Assembly (NCBI GenBank): GCA_948474755.1
Contig: CAOLHI010000425.1
Location: forward strand, 496,001-560,000
Length of the DNA: 64,000 nucleotides
DNA from: Ctenosaura bakeri
Taxonomy: Eukaryota; Chordata; Lepidosauria; Squamata; Iguanidae
Direction: 5' to 3'
This document shows, piece after piece, positions 45,833 to 57,800 of the stretch; within the stretch, counting starts at the first letter, position 1; each line of letters begins with the position of its first letter. A model generated the notes under the pieces. The model was not told where the DNA came from, ran no database searches, and saw nothing but the letters and a program-made list of their open reading frames with translations. The translations under genes were made by a program, and so were the position numbers.

Positions 45833-46558
45833 AGAAATATAGGATGGGGGACACATGGCTGGATAGCAGTACGTGTGAAAGGGATCTAGGAGTCTTCATA
45901 GACCACAAGCTGAACATGAGTCAGCAGTGTGATGCGGCAGCCAAGAAAGCCAATGCAATTCTCGACTGCATCAATAGGAGTATGGTGTCTAGATCGGGGG
46001 AGGTACTGGTACCACTCTACTCTGCTTTGGTTAGACCCCATCTTGAATACTGTGTCCAGTTCTGGGCACCCCAATTCAAGAAGGATATTGACAAGCTGGA
46101 GCAAGTCCAGAGGAGGGCGACCAAAATGGTGAGAGGCCTGGAAGCCATGCCCTATGAGGATAGACTTCGAGAGCTGGGTATGTTTAGTCTGCAGAAGAGA
46201 AGGTTAAGAGGGGACATGATAGCCATGTTTAAATATTTGAAGGGATGCCACGTAGAGGAAGGAGAGGGCTTGTTTTCTGCTGCTCCAGAGACCAGGACAA
46301 GGAACAATGGATTCAAGCTGCAGGAAAGGAGATTCCACCTGAACCTCAGGAAGAACTTCCTGACAGTCAGGGCTGTCCGGCAGTGGAATATGCTGCCTTG
46401 GAGTGTAGTGGAGTCTCCTTCCTTGGAGGTTTTTAAGCAGAGGCTTGATGGCCATCTGTCGGGATTGCTTTGAAGGTGTTTCTGCACGGCAGGGGGTTGG
46501 ACTGGATGGCCTGTGTGGTCTCTTCCAACTCTAGATTTCTATGATTCTATGATTCTAT
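45833..46558 (+). mobile_element. Young CR1 inserted in an opposite CR1
   Basis: A 5'-truncated CR1 of about 725 bp, ending GATTTCTATGATTCTATGATTCTAT. Its reading frame is open from the codons [12 protein letters not shown] to the natural stop after [11 protein letters not shown] at 46473, covering the RT thumb and C-terminal region ([37 protein letters not shown]). Comparing the flanks shows at most one or two duplicated bases, in line with CR1's usual lack of target duplications. Confidence 0.9.
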
Positions 46559-47517
46559 CCCTTCAAATATTTAAACATGGCTATCACGTCCCCTCTTAAC
46601 CTTCTCTTCTGCAGACTAAACATACCCAGCTCTCTAAGTCTGTCCTCATAGGCAATGGCTTCCAGGCCTCTCACCATTTTGGTCGCCCTCCTCTGGACTT
46701 GCTCCAGCTTGTCAATATCCTTCTTGAATTGGGGTGCCCAGAACAGGACACAGTATTCAAGATGGGGTCTAACCAAAGCAGAGTAGAGTGGTACCAGTAC
46801 CTCCCTCAATCTAGACACCACACTCCTATTGATGCAGCCGAGAATTGCATTGGCTTTCTTGGCTGCCACATCACACTGCTGACTCATGTTTAGCTTGTGG
46901 TCTATGAAGACTCCTAGATCCCTTTCACATGTACTGCTATCCAGCCACGTGTCCCCCATCCTATATTTCTGTATTCCATTTTTTCTACCTAAGTGTAGGA
47001 CCTTACACTTCTCTTTGTTGAATTTCATTTTGTTCGCCTTGGCCCAGCTCTCCAATCTATCCAGGTCATTTTGAATTTTGATCCTGTCCTCTGGCGTATT
47101 AGCAACCCCTCCCAATTTGGTATCATCTGCAAATTTGATGAGCATGCCCTCTATTCCTTCATCCAAGTCACTGATAAAAATGTTAAACAGCACTGGGCTC
47201 AAGAAAGAACCCTGTGGCACCCCACTAGTCACTTCTCTCCAGGATGAAAAGCAGCCATTCGTGATCACCCTTTGGGTTTGGTCGGTCAACCAATTACAAA
47301 TCCAACTAACAGTAGCCCTGTCCAGCCCACATTTTACTAGCTTCTTTGCAAGAATGTCATGGGGAACTTTGTCAAAGGCCTTACTGAAATCAAGATATGC
47401 TACATCCACAGCATTCCCTTCATCTATCAAGCTAGTAACTCTATCATAAAAAGAGATAAGATTAGTCTGGCATGACTTATTTTTGAGAAATCCATGTTGA
47501 CTTCTCGTGATTACCAC
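46555..47517 (-). pseudogene. CR1 reverse transcriptase, open 320-codon part
   Basis: Reverse transcriptase of a CR1 LINE, the longest meaningful open frame in the window. Motifs in order from the apparent start: [29 protein letters not shown] (palm A, catalytic Asp), [20 protein letters not shown] (box B; the usual PQGSVLGP is slightly altered), [10 protein letters not shown] (catalytic Asp pair of box C), [27 protein letters not shown], then the thumb [17 protein letters not shown] and [14 protein letters not shown]. All three catalytic aspartates are present. The N-terminal endonuclease is absent and the C terminus is cut by the inserted CR1, so it is not functional. A young copy. Confidence 0.85.
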
Positions 47518-47845
47518 GTTGCTTTCTAAATGATTAGAAACTGACTGCTTAATGATCTGCTCCAGGATCTTTCCGGGTACTGATGTCAGGCTGACTGGAC
47601 GATAATTATTTGGGTCCTCTTTCTTTCACTTCCTGAAGATGGGGATAACATTTGCTCTCTTCCAGTCTGCTGGAACTTCTCCTGTCCTCCAAGATTTCTC
47701 AAAGATTATAGCAAGCGGTTCCAAATGACCTCTGCCAGCTCTTTTAATATCCTAGGATGCAATTCATCTGGCCCTGGAGACTTGAAGTCATCCAATGTGG
47801 CCAGGTATTCCTGTACCACCTCTCTACCTAATATGTGCCTCATTT
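46559..47845 (-). mobile_element. CR1, 5' piece of the interrupted copy
   Basis: Continues the minus-strand CR1 from FKYLKG upstream through the reverse transcriptase palm to the RT entry (the region read on the plus strand as CCTGGAGACTTGAAGTCATC near 47770). Truncated before the linker. Together with 45518-45832 it makes a copy of about 1.6 kb. Confidence 0.9.
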
Positions 47846-48229
47846 CAACAAAGACTTAATGTGTACCGTACTGTGCTAGTCTTCCCCAGCAATTGATAGG
47901 ATAGGGGATAGAGGTCATCCTTTGCTGGCTCAAAGTCCAAGAAGTAGAGAAACATTTCTTTTGATTTAGTTTTGTATAAATAAAGGCAAAGCAAAATTGA
48001 CACATTTATTCATAAAAGTGCTGTAAAGAAGATTACATTGGTTTTTTAAAGAAATCAAACCCAGTGAAAGCAAAACTTGTATGACATATTCATCCAACAG
48101 TTGTGTGTTTCACTCTTAATGGTGACTTTGATCTCTGTGCATTTTTCCAGCTACACTCCTGTCATCTGCAGGTACAGTGTGGAGGATATCTGGCTCAAAC
48201 TCCTGGCTCACTGGTTCCAGTCAATGCAA
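47846..48229. other. Intron sequence, nothing recognised
   Basis: Short single-copy-looking gap between CR1 and L1. Confidence 0.5.
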
Positions 48230-49390
48230 ACAGTACAGAGCATAAAGAAATCCCTGAGGCTAAACAACTAGGCAATGAATTATATTGGTTCCCTCTCAGA
48301 CAAATTAGAGAGAAGTTTAAAATGGACAGTAAACTGTTAGGATTTGAAAGAACTGAAAATGAATTAGATTTAATTTTGACAAAGAACCCCCCAAAAAAGA
48401 CAATATCCAAAATTTATAAACTGCTCTTAGAACAAGAAACGGAACAAAAATAATAATAATAAAAGAAACAACAATCAAATGGGCCCAAAATATAGGATAT
48501 CAAATTGAATTAGAGAAGTGGATTAAATTTTGGAAAAAAGACATAAACTTTACTCCAAACCTGATCTTGTGGGAAAATTATCACAGAATATTTTATGGGT
48601 GTTACATGACCCCTCAGAAACTGAAAAAGATAATGAAAAAAGGGAACAGGTCATGCTGGAAATGTGGAGATACCTCGGACTCCCCCATCACATGTGGCAG
48701 ACTTGTCATCATGCCAAAAACTTTTGGTAAAAAGTATACAATATAATTAAAAAGATTATAAATCTGAAGTTTGAAATGAAACTGGAAATAAATTTACTTA
48801 ATATGATGGGACCCCAGAAAGAATTGAATAAGAGCGAAAAAAATTTTTTATACTTGATAACAGTGGCTAGCTTATGTTATGCCCAGCACTGGAAAGAGAA
48901 CACGGGGCCAACTATGGAAGAATGGAAATTCAAAGTCATGGAGATGAAAGAGATAGAAAAGCTTTCTATCTCTTATTTAAAAAATGTCTCTATTCAACAA
49001 TTTGATAGAGAACAGAAATCTGAATGAATGGATTAAATGTAAGGAGAGATAAGATTTACAGAAGTAACTGAACAAAGAAAGTGGGAGACAAAAGTTTAAT
49101 AATTGCATTTAAGGGATGTTTATTTATTTTATTGCTAAGCTGTTCAATGGTGTAAATCAGTATGAACACAAATAGATATAAAAAAGGATAATATATATAA
49201 AGGAGGTTGTAAGATATAAATAATAAAGGTATAATTTGGAGAAAATACAAAAAAAATGGAACTGGGGGTAAGAGTGGGGAGACGAATGTAAGAAATTCTT
49301 GAGGCTATGTGATTATAAGCACTATATTGTATGTCAAGTCTATGACTTCCTATGACTTTCAATCTGTGTAGTATATACATTTTTAAACCA
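48230..49390 (+). mobile_element. L1 LINE, 3' part
   Basis: Encodes the C-terminal third of L1 ORF2p with frameshifts: LGFERTENELDLIL and KTISKIYKLLLEQE, then INFTPNLILWENYHRIFYG and CYMTPQKLKKIMKK, NRSCWKCGD (zinc knuckle half, continuing as a HMWQTCHHAKNFW stretch in the next frame) and ending at SLCYAQHWKENTGPTMEEW and on to a stop at 49025. An A-rich 3' UTR follows to roughly 49390. The copy is 5'-truncated. Confidence 0.75.
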
Positions 49391-50337
49391 CTGGACTAGC
49401 AGAGTCATATTTGTTAGACTGTAAAAAGCTGCCTGAGAGTCCATCATTTCTCAATACAAAATCTCTCTCACTTCAATACATGCTCTCAAGCAAACCTTAT
49501 CAGCCATAATCACTTACTATAATGGTGACAGCAGGTCAAATTCTACAGTTTAATCTTTTGGTATGAGAATCTATAGGTGCCTCTGACCTCTGTTTCTAAA
49601 ACAGGCATGTGATTCTTTTTGTTTGGGTTCACAGGAGAGTCAAAATACCAAAAGCTAAATCTTGTGTCATTAATATGACTAATTAATATGTGTTATTTTA
49701 CTCACATACATTCTGGTAGATTTGCACATAATCTCTTTATTACTTTTTTTAAATAAAATAAAATATAAACAGATTAAAATCAAATTCTCCAAAAAAATTA
49801 AAATAAAATAAAATAAAAGGACATCCCTGGGAACTACTTAATGACAGGGAAGCATATAAATATATGAAATATGCTATTAAACAATACTGTTTTTATGGAT
49901 TCCATACATTCTTGTTACTTAAAACTGCAATCCAGAAGTAATAACAGTGCATTCTTTCTGTAGAAAAGGGAAGTCCTTCCAGCAGATGGGAAGGTGACTC
50001 TCTCTATTTGGAACAGTGTAATCTGCTAGTATATGAATGGAATATTGTTTATTCCATTCTAAAAGGAAGGGCAATAGCATCTATTCCATTCCAAAAGGAC
50101 AGGCGTATGTCATACCTTTTCTAGATACACACTGAAGAAATTGATAGAAGGTTTCCCTGTACTCTTTGATCTATTAAGCAATTTCATTCAGGCTAGTTGA
50201 TTACTTTGTTTATTTGGCTTGTGAAATATGTAGCCATAAATGATCTGAGGATTAAAGGCAGTACTTTTTTTCAGTTAGAAACTCTTGGATTATGTTTTTC
50301 AAAAAAGTTAGCCAGATTTTTTTCCCCCATGGGACCT
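49391..50337. other. Intron sequence with an (AAATA) run
   Basis: An A-rich AAATAAAATAAAATAAA tract occurs at about 49797-49818. Otherwise nothing recognised. Confidence 0.5.
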
Positions 50338-51114
50338 GTTGTTTTTGTAAATTGCTGCCAAGTTGACTTTAACTTATAGCAACCCTATGGATGGGAGACC
50401 CCCAAGTCCCCCTAACATCAATTGCCCTGCTCAGGTCTTGCAGACTCAAGGATGTGGCTTCCTTGATTGAGTATAGCCACCTGCAGCACAGTCTTCCTCT
50501 TTTCCTACTGCTCCTCTCTTACCAAACACTGTTGCCCTTTCTACTGACTCATATCTTCTCATGATATGGTCAAAGTACAACAGCCTCAGTTTAGTTGTCT
50601 CGACTTCTAGGGAGAGTTCAGCCTTGATTTACTCTAGAACCCATTTACTTGTCTTTTTAACAGTCTAGGTTATCTGTAGAACTCTTCTGCAGTAGCACAT
50701 TTTGAACAAGTTGATTTTCTTCCTGTCAGCTGTCTTCACTGGCCAGCTTTCACAAGAATACATAGAAACTGGAAATATGAAGGCAAGAACAATCCTAACT
50801 TTACTATTCTTTGATATATCTTTACACTTCAGGATCTTGTCTGGTTCCTTTACAGCTGCCCTTCCAAGTCCTAGTCCTCTGCTGATTTCCTGACTGCAGT
50901 CTCCATTCTAATTAATGACTAAGCCAAGGTGTGAAATTCTTGAACTATTTCAGTGTCTTCATCATCTGCTTTAAAGTTACATAAATTATCTGTGGTCATT
51001 ATTTTTGTTTTCTTAATATTCAATTCTAAGCCTACTTTTGCATTTTCTCACCTGACTTTCTTCAATAATTGTTCCAAGTCTTTGCTCTTTTCTGCTATTA
51101 GTACAGTGGCATCT

Positions 51115-51115
<1 letters not shown>
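50338..51115 (-). mobile_element. RTE-BovB LINE, C-terminal and 3' end
   Basis: On the minus strand this is the end of a BovB: KTADRKKINLFKM, ELSLEVETTKLRLLYFDHIM, then KRGRLCCRWL and a 3' terminus ATAGGGTTGCTATAAGTTAA, AGTCAACTTGGCAGC, ending AAAAACAAC. That terminus is the model for the Sauria SINE tails seen elsewhere in the window. Frames shift several times. Confidence 0.8.
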
Positions 51116-51146
<31 letters not shown>

Positions 51147-51319
51147 GTGCCTTCAAGTCATGGTGACTCTAAGGTGACCCTATACAGGGTTTTCTGGGAT
51201 TGAGAGTGTGTGACATGCCCAAAGTATTCCAGTGGGTTTCTACGGTCAAGCAGGAAAATGAACCCTAGTCTCCAGGGTTGTAGTCCAATGCTCAAACCAC
51301 TGCACCATGCTGGCTCTCA
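51116..51319 (-). mobile_element. Sauria SINE inside the BovB RT box
   Basis: A full SINE with a long (CAA)n tail (ten units), the BovB-like stem, and a GAGAGCCAGCATGGTGCAG head, in the same orientation as the BovB. It splits the reverse transcriptase at box C. Short similar sequences AATGGCACC and GATGCCACT on the two sides look like an aged target duplication. Confidence 0.85.
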
Positions 51320-52549
51320 TGGTGCCATTGACACATCTTAAATCGATGATGTTCCTTCTTCCAATTTTCATGCCTCCTTCTCCTGAATCTATTCTTGCTT
51401 TATATATGAAATGCTCAGAAAACAAGTTAAACAGGTAGACTGATAATATGAAGCCTTGCCTGACCTTTGTCGATTGGAAACTATCCCATTTCTCCATACT
51501 CTGTCCTAATAGTAGCCTCTTGTCCTGCCTACAAGTTATGCATCAGGACAATCAAATGTTGTGGCACACCCATTTCTTTATGAGAGATCCATAGTTTATC
51601 ATGATCTACACAACCAAAGGCTTTGTTATAATTTAGGAAGTACAGGTTGATTTTTCTTTTGAAATTCTTTGGTGTGCTCCATTATCCAATGTATGTTTGC
51701 AATACGATCTCTAGTGCTTTTTCCTTTCTTGAATTCAGCTTGGACATCTGGCAGTTCTAACTCAATATATAGTAGAAGTCTTTGTTGTAGAAGTTTGACC
51801 ATGACTTTGCTTTCATTGAAAATTAATGCAATGGCCCTGTGGTTACTGCAATCCCTGGTGTTCTCTTTCTTAGAGACTGGAATGTATACTAAACATTTCT
51901 GATCATTCTTCTGTTTTTCATATTTGAAGACAAATTTTAGTTAGAGCCAGAGTAGATTCTGCCTCTATAGACTGAAGCTGGTAATCTATTTATCCCAAGT
52001 GCTCTGAGTGCAGCGTTCACTTCACTTTCTAAAACTGGCAGTTCATCTTCATATACTTATTCCTTGAATGAATCTGTCAACCTTTTATCTCTTTTATATA
52101 ATTCTTCTGTGTATTTTTTCCATCTTCTTTTTATTTCTACTTGGTCATGTAATGTGTTCCCTTTCTCATCATAAAGCATCCCCACTCTGCTGGTCATACA
52201 GCTTTCCCACTCTTGGTTTAAATTTCCTTTTGATATATCAGATCTTGTAGAAGAGGCCTCTTGTTCTTTCTTTTTTGTTGTCATCTTCTATTTCTCTGCG
52301 TTGATTATTATAATAGTTCTCCTCATCCCTGTGTACAAGTTATCGAACCATTGCATTCGGGGTTCTAACTCTATTTCTGTTACCTTTACTTTTGCTTGTA
52401 GTCTGTTCTTAACTGCTTGAAGAATTTAATCTGTCATCTATTGTGGCTTTTTTTTCTGGCTACAAATAGTGTCTTTTTGCATTCCTCTCTGACAATGTCC
52501 CTCACGTTAATCCAAAGTTCTGTTGGGTCCTGGTCAATTAGGCTTAATA
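51320..52549 (-). pseudogene. RTE-BovB reverse transcriptase region, decayed
   Basis: Read right to left: the linker GMLYDEKGNTLHDQVEIKRR, WKKYTEELYKRD; the palm stretch is broken by stops; then KVRQGFILSVYLFNLFSEHF (box B) and GGMKIGRRNIIDLR followed by CVNG where RTE elements have YADD. The catalytic Asp pair is lost. BovB is the LINE known for horizontal transfer among squamates, ruminants and ticks; this copy is dead and old. Confidence 0.8.
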
Positions 52550-53302
52550 GTGCAAATGTAAGGTCCTCCACTTAGGCAGAAAAAAATGGAATGCACAAAT
52601 ATAGGATGGGGGATGCGTGGCTAGTTAACAGTACATGTGAAAGGGATATAGGAGTCTTGGTAGATCACAAGCTGAACATGAGTCAGCAGTGTGATGTGGC
52701 AGCCAAGAAAACCAACATGATTCTTGGTTGCATCAATAGGATTATGGTGTCTAGATTGAGCGAGGTTATGGTACCACTCTATTCTGCTTTGGTTAGACTT
52801 GATTTGGAATACTGTGTCCAGTTCTAGATGCCTCAATTTAAGAAAGACGTTGACAAGCTGGAGCATGTCCAGAGGAGGGTGACCAAAATGGTGAAGGGTC
52901 TGGAAGCCATCCCCTATGAGGAATGGCTTTAGGTAGCTGGGTCTGTTTAGTCTGCAGAAGAGAAGGTTAAGAGCGGACATGGTAGCCATATTTAAATATT
53001 TGAAGGGGTGTCATGTTGAGGAGGGAGATGGCTTGTTTTCTGCTGGTCCAGAGACTAGGATAAGGAACTATGGATTCAAGCTGCAGGAAAGAAGATTCCA
53101 CCTGAACCTCAGGAAGAACTTCCTGAATGTCAGAGCTGTCCGGTAGTGGAATATGCTGCCTCAGAGTGTGGTGGAGTTTCCTTCTTTAGAGGTTTTTAAG
53201 CAGAGGCTGGATGGTCATCTGTTGCGAATGCTTTGATGGGTGTTCCTGTATAGCAAGAGGTAGGACTCGATGGCCTGTGGTCTCTTCCAACTCTATGATT
53301 CT
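52550..53302 (+). mobile_element. CR1 inserted into the BovB
   Basis: 5'-truncated CR1 in the opposite sense. It starts at TGCAAATGTAAGGTCCTCCA, runs through [35 protein letters not shown] and a thumb region with stops (CAGTTCTAGATG, GGCTTTAGG), and ends TCTTCCAACTCTATGATTCT. It is older than the CR1 pair at 45.5 kb. Confidence 0.85.
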
Positions 53303-54160
53303 CCATCATCTATTTCTGATTATGTATCTGTTTGTTTTCTATATTGGCCATCAGGCAAAGTCTGTGTATACAGTCACACCTTGAGTTGCTTAAAGAATAT
53401 ATTTCTGATGAGCAATCTGTTGGCATCACAAAATTCAGTCAGTCAGTCTCCTGTTTCATCTCTTGATCCCAAGCTCAATTTTCCTACCATCTTTGATTCT
53501 GCTCTGTTTTCAACTTTTGCATTCCAACTGCCAAGGATTAACAAAAAGTCTTGTTTTGGTAAGTAATCAATTTCCTCATGGATTCCTGCAGAGAATCTTT
53601 TAATTTCTTCTTCTTCTGTTTCTGTAGTTGGTGCATAAATTTGGATTATGGTTTTATTGATGGGTTTTCCCTAGGTGTTATTGACATGTTTCAGTCAGAC
53701 TTGGTTTATATCCTTTGACTGCTTTTGCTAAATCTCTCCTCACTATAAATGGCACCCCATTTCTTCTTAGATTTTCATTTCCTGAGTAAAACACTGTGTA
53801 ATTATGACCCAAAATATCACATCTATCCACTATATCCTCACTTGCCCAAGTACTGCTTATATGCTCCATTTCTTGTTCCATTTCTTCTATATCTAATTTC
53901 CCCTGATTCATGCTTCTTACATTCCATCTTCCTATAATATGTGTTGTGCACCTTTGGACTGTCCTTTCACTTCTGCATATATCAAAAGCTGAACATCCTT
54001 TTGGCTTGAGTCCCATTGTGTCATTAGCCATAGCACTACTCATAATTATCCTCTGCTATTCCCCAGCAGCTCATTGAGCACCATCCCACCTGGAAGTCTC
54101 ATCTCCTGGCACTATCTCTTCTTTCATTTTGGATTGTCTCATTATAGGGTTTCCATAGTA
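53303..54160 (-). pseudogene. RTE-BovB endonuclease, broken
   Basis: N-terminal APE endonuclease of the same BovB. Read right to left: GRWNVRSMNQGKLDIEEM (53960-53900), NENLRRNGVPFIVRRDLAKA, then after a stop IQIYAPTTETEEEEIKRF, LLILGSWNAKV and SLGSRDETGD. The usual GDWNAKV has Ser in place of its Asp, and the usual SELKW stretch with the catalytic Glu is not recognisable. The BovB 5' end is near 54160 but not sharply defined. A CR1 separates this part from the reverse transcriptase. Confidence 0.8.
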
Positions 54161-54272
54161 AAAGATATTCAAAGGGGGTCTACCATGGCTTCTTCTGCAC
54201 AGAACTAATAAGTGTTAGCTAAGGTAACACAATCATTGTCTCTGAGGGATCCTCCGCCAATATCACTCACAA

Positions 54273-54301
54273 CTGCTGCTGCTGCTGCTGCTGCTGCTGC
54301 T
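54273..54301. repeat. (CTG)n triplet repeat
   Basis: About ten uninterrupted CTG units, CAG on the CNTNAP2 sense strand, in intron 2 just upstream (plus) of the BovB 5' end. Confidence 0.95.
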
Positions 54302-54496
54302 CAGTGGCTGTTTGGCAATTTAAGTCTGACTTCTCAGCATAATCCCACAGCACTGCTGCCAGCAGCATAGCCTCTTGCCCGACAGGAGCATGCAATCCTC
54401 ATCACCATGGAAAGGTTGTGCCATTCATGGGACTTATATCAGCTTTATTTGCTACTGTTTGCATCCTTTTTTCCTTTCATTATTTAAGGATAATGC

Positions 54497-54525
54497 AAAT
54501 AAAATAAAATAAAATAAATAAAAAA
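54497..54525. repeat. (AAAAT)n/(AAAT)n tract
   Basis: AAATAAAATAAAATAAAATA followed by AATAAAAAA. Possibly the tail of an unseen retroposon. Confidence 0.8.
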
Positions 54526-55024
54526 GAGTAATACTTAAATCATGACAACTGCTACAGAAAACCAATATGTTGCAGGGAAGGCTAAAACACATTTTCCTGC
54601 TAATGCTAGGTTTCTGTGTACAGTGAATTATTTTTTCATGAGAGAGTATTCAAGTTATGATAATCAGAGATACTAATGGGGAAGCTGAATAGTTTTTTTT
54701 TTTTAAAAAAAATTACCTCCCCAAACCAGAGCAAGAGCCACCAATATCATAAAATAAGAATTATTGCTGATAAGGAGTAACCTATAATTTTACAGTACAG
54801 TCCAGGAAATGCTGCAACATGTGGCACTACAAAATGCGTAAGTTGATTCTGGGGGGGGAAATGGCCTCTGGCTGGGATCCCATAGATATATACCATTTGG
54901 GAAATGGACAGCTATATAAATAGACACTTATATAAGTTGTTCTACTCTCTCCAGAGTTGTGCAGGGAGATGAAGGTGGTGTCGTCTTGAGGCCACCTATT
55001 CATCAAATGACCACAGCACACATT

Positions 55025-55272
55025 AAAGGGATTGGGGAGTCTTAAGAGACCACAAGCTGAACATGAGTCAGCACTGGGATGTGGCGACTAAAAAACCCAA
55101 CGTGATTCTGTGCTGCATTAATAGGAGTATAGTGTCTAGGTCAGGGGAAGTGACAGTACCACTCTGTTCTGCTTTGGTCAGACCTCACCTGGAAAACTGT
55201 GTCCAGTTCTGTTCAGAAAGGATATTGACAAGCTGCAACATGTCCAGAGGAGGGCAACCAAAATGGACAATC
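55025..55272 (+). mobile_element. CR1 internal fragment
   Basis: Covers the CR1 codons for [13 protein letters not shown] through the thumb (VRPHLENCVQF) to RRATKM, with a small deletion at CAGTTCTGTTCAGAAAGG and a shifted frame. Both ends are missing, including the 3' terminal repeat, so it is a rearranged scrap rather than a simple insertion. Confidence 0.8.
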
Positions 55273-57800
55273 ACCTGACTTGTGAAAAGCAATTGTTCAA
55301 GCCACTACTCTCATATTGCCTTGGTTCCATGGAAACACTCTTCCCCACCAAGTATTTGAGAAATACATGGCTTAGAACTAGAAGCAACTCAATGTTCTTT
55401 ACTTGTCTTGCAGCTACCTATATTTTCTTCTTACTTTCAGCACTACCTTTGCCTCTACCATAGCTTAAATACAACAGTGGAGGCAATAGGATCTTGGCCC
55501 TAGTGTCCTTTCCCAAACAGTCAGCCTAAAAGGTATGTGGGGGTAAGTGAATAACAGCTACATCAAGATTGTAGACATTTTGTACAACAGATGCATCATC
55601 TCTACACAATCTTGCTGCAGGCAACTCATTTGTGAGAGTCTTCCATTTACAAACATTCTGCTCTGAAGCTCAGTGCCATAGGTGATACCCTGATGAGACA
55701 TCTGCTGTCTCTGTCCTCACATTATTACCTCACATACCAACATTCATATATGGAACAATAACACAAGCTGCTCAAGTGGATTTTCAAAGACAGATGCTTT
55801 TTGTTGCTGCTTTTTCAAGCTGCTCAGAATGCCTCCCCTTTCCATTCACACTTCAACGTCATTCTCTGCAACCTGACTTTCTTTCTTCCCCAGGAAGACA
55901 ACAGGACAATATTCCTAATTGCCATTTTCCCAATCATAAAGATGAGCGCTAATCATAGGTTACACATGTTTTGACAAAATTTCCTCCCTCCTCATTTCAG
56001 TTCAGTCTTAGATTTAACTCTTTTTTGGTGCTGGTTTATACATCTTTGCCCCTTCTGAGATACAACTGTTTTTAAACACTAAAATTAACTGTTCAGTCCA
56101 GCCAATCTCTCCCCTTCTGGAATGTCCTCTATTTCTACAGTTTGATTCTTTGACCTTCAAAAATTAATTAATCATTAGAAAAAAAGAAAGAATATAATAC
56201 TCAAAAGGTATATGATAAAAAACTCCAATATTCCCATTAGGTCAGCTGTACTGTGAGTCAAATAACTGCCATGACATGATGCAGATTTCTCAATGCACAT
56301 TGCCTTGTTGGCCTTCTTAATGGAGCTCAATACCAATTCAACAATCTGTCTGCCCTAATGAACAAAAGCAGAGAATGGGAATAGCTGATAGCAAATGTGA
56401 TATAAACATGCTTTTAGAGCTAATCAACAGCATTTGGAGCAACTGTATTCAAAACAGAGAAGACAATGCCTCCCTAGAAAGAGTCCCCACTGGCAAACAA
56501 GCATTTAGTAGCTTTGGTTATTTCAACTGACACATCACAGTAAGCTGTGCTTTCACCATCTGCTCTGCTTTTCCCGTTACAAATGAAAACATGCAAGAGA
56601 GAGAGGGGAAAAAAACACTCTCATTCAGAATCATATCAGAAGGGAATTTCAGCTGCGCTGTGGAAGAGCCTTAACTATATCTCTATCAAGAAGCTACTGG
56701 CATAGACTTCTAGGCTATTTATTGGGAGAGCTGAGCTGACACAGTTATGGAAAAGGTGGGATTCTTGCAGCAGGGGAAGACTGCAACTGCAGAAGGACCA
56801 CAAAATTTGAAAGAGGCACTTGACTTGTGTGTGTCTGTGTGTATCTGTATATATATCTATATATATAGTCTCAGTGCTTGTTCATTAAGGCTAAGGAAAC
56901 AGAAAACCAAGTTTCCTTAGCTCACCATGTTTATGGGTAGATCCACACACAGATTCTTTGCCAAGGTGGTATAATGGAAAGGCAATAAGAAGTTGTTGCT
57001 TTTTCATCACATCTATGGGCTTGAGTTTGGTGGAGCTTCTCACTTCTTGTTCTTTGTTACCAGTTAGTAACCAATAAGAAAGACCCACCATCCTCTTACT
57101 TCATAACTGTTATATTTATTCAAGAACCTTTTGGGAAGGGATTGCCAACTTCATGAAATTCTAGGTGTACAGTGTCTACTGAATCATCCCTATCCACACA
57201 TGCCACCATCATGCTCTGCCAAGTAGGATTCTTCGATTATTGAAAAAAAATAAGCAGCCATTGGAAAAGAGCACTGACAGTGACATTTTTCTACGCATTT
57301 TTACTCAAAAGGAAGTCTTACTAAATTTAATGACAAAGCAGATATTGGTGTTCATGGGGGGCAAGAGGATACTTTACCTCCCATTCCAACATTCACTTAC
57401 TTAACATAATGTAATATAATGTACACAGAGAAATGCACATCCAGCTAATCAGCAAGAGATTTAAAGTGGCATTCATTTTAAGAGTCCAGTTGGCAAATAT
57501 GGACTCTGCATTGTTATGGACAAAAGCCTCTCTGAAACAACAGTCAGCTCAAATAAATGCTACTTGTTGTGATGAACTGGTGTTGCTTCTGCAAAGTGTT
57601 AGAATATTTCATCAAATATACAAAAGCAGCTCACACCTGAGGGGATATAAGTGTGTATAAATAAGATCTTAATTCTTATATGAAATCCATTGGTTATTAC
57701 AGGCATATTGCATGAGGTAGAGCTATGGAGCTGAGAGACCGTGAGTTATGCCAGCCTTAAAAGTAGCCCAGTGTTGTTATATCCATTTTTTGTTGGAACT
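55273..57800. other. Intron sequence, nothing recognised
   Basis: About 2.5 kb of intron 2 without a recognised element. A TG and TATA-rich patch lies at 56828-56870. Confidence 0.5.

Larger units (their letters stand above)
45518..46558. repeat. Inverted repeat made by nested CR1s
   Basis: The left arm 45518-45832 and right arm 46242-46558 are inverted copies of the CR1 3' end. I count about ten differences over roughly 300 bp. The loop of about 410 bp also pairs partly with 46559-46975. Confidence 0.85.
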
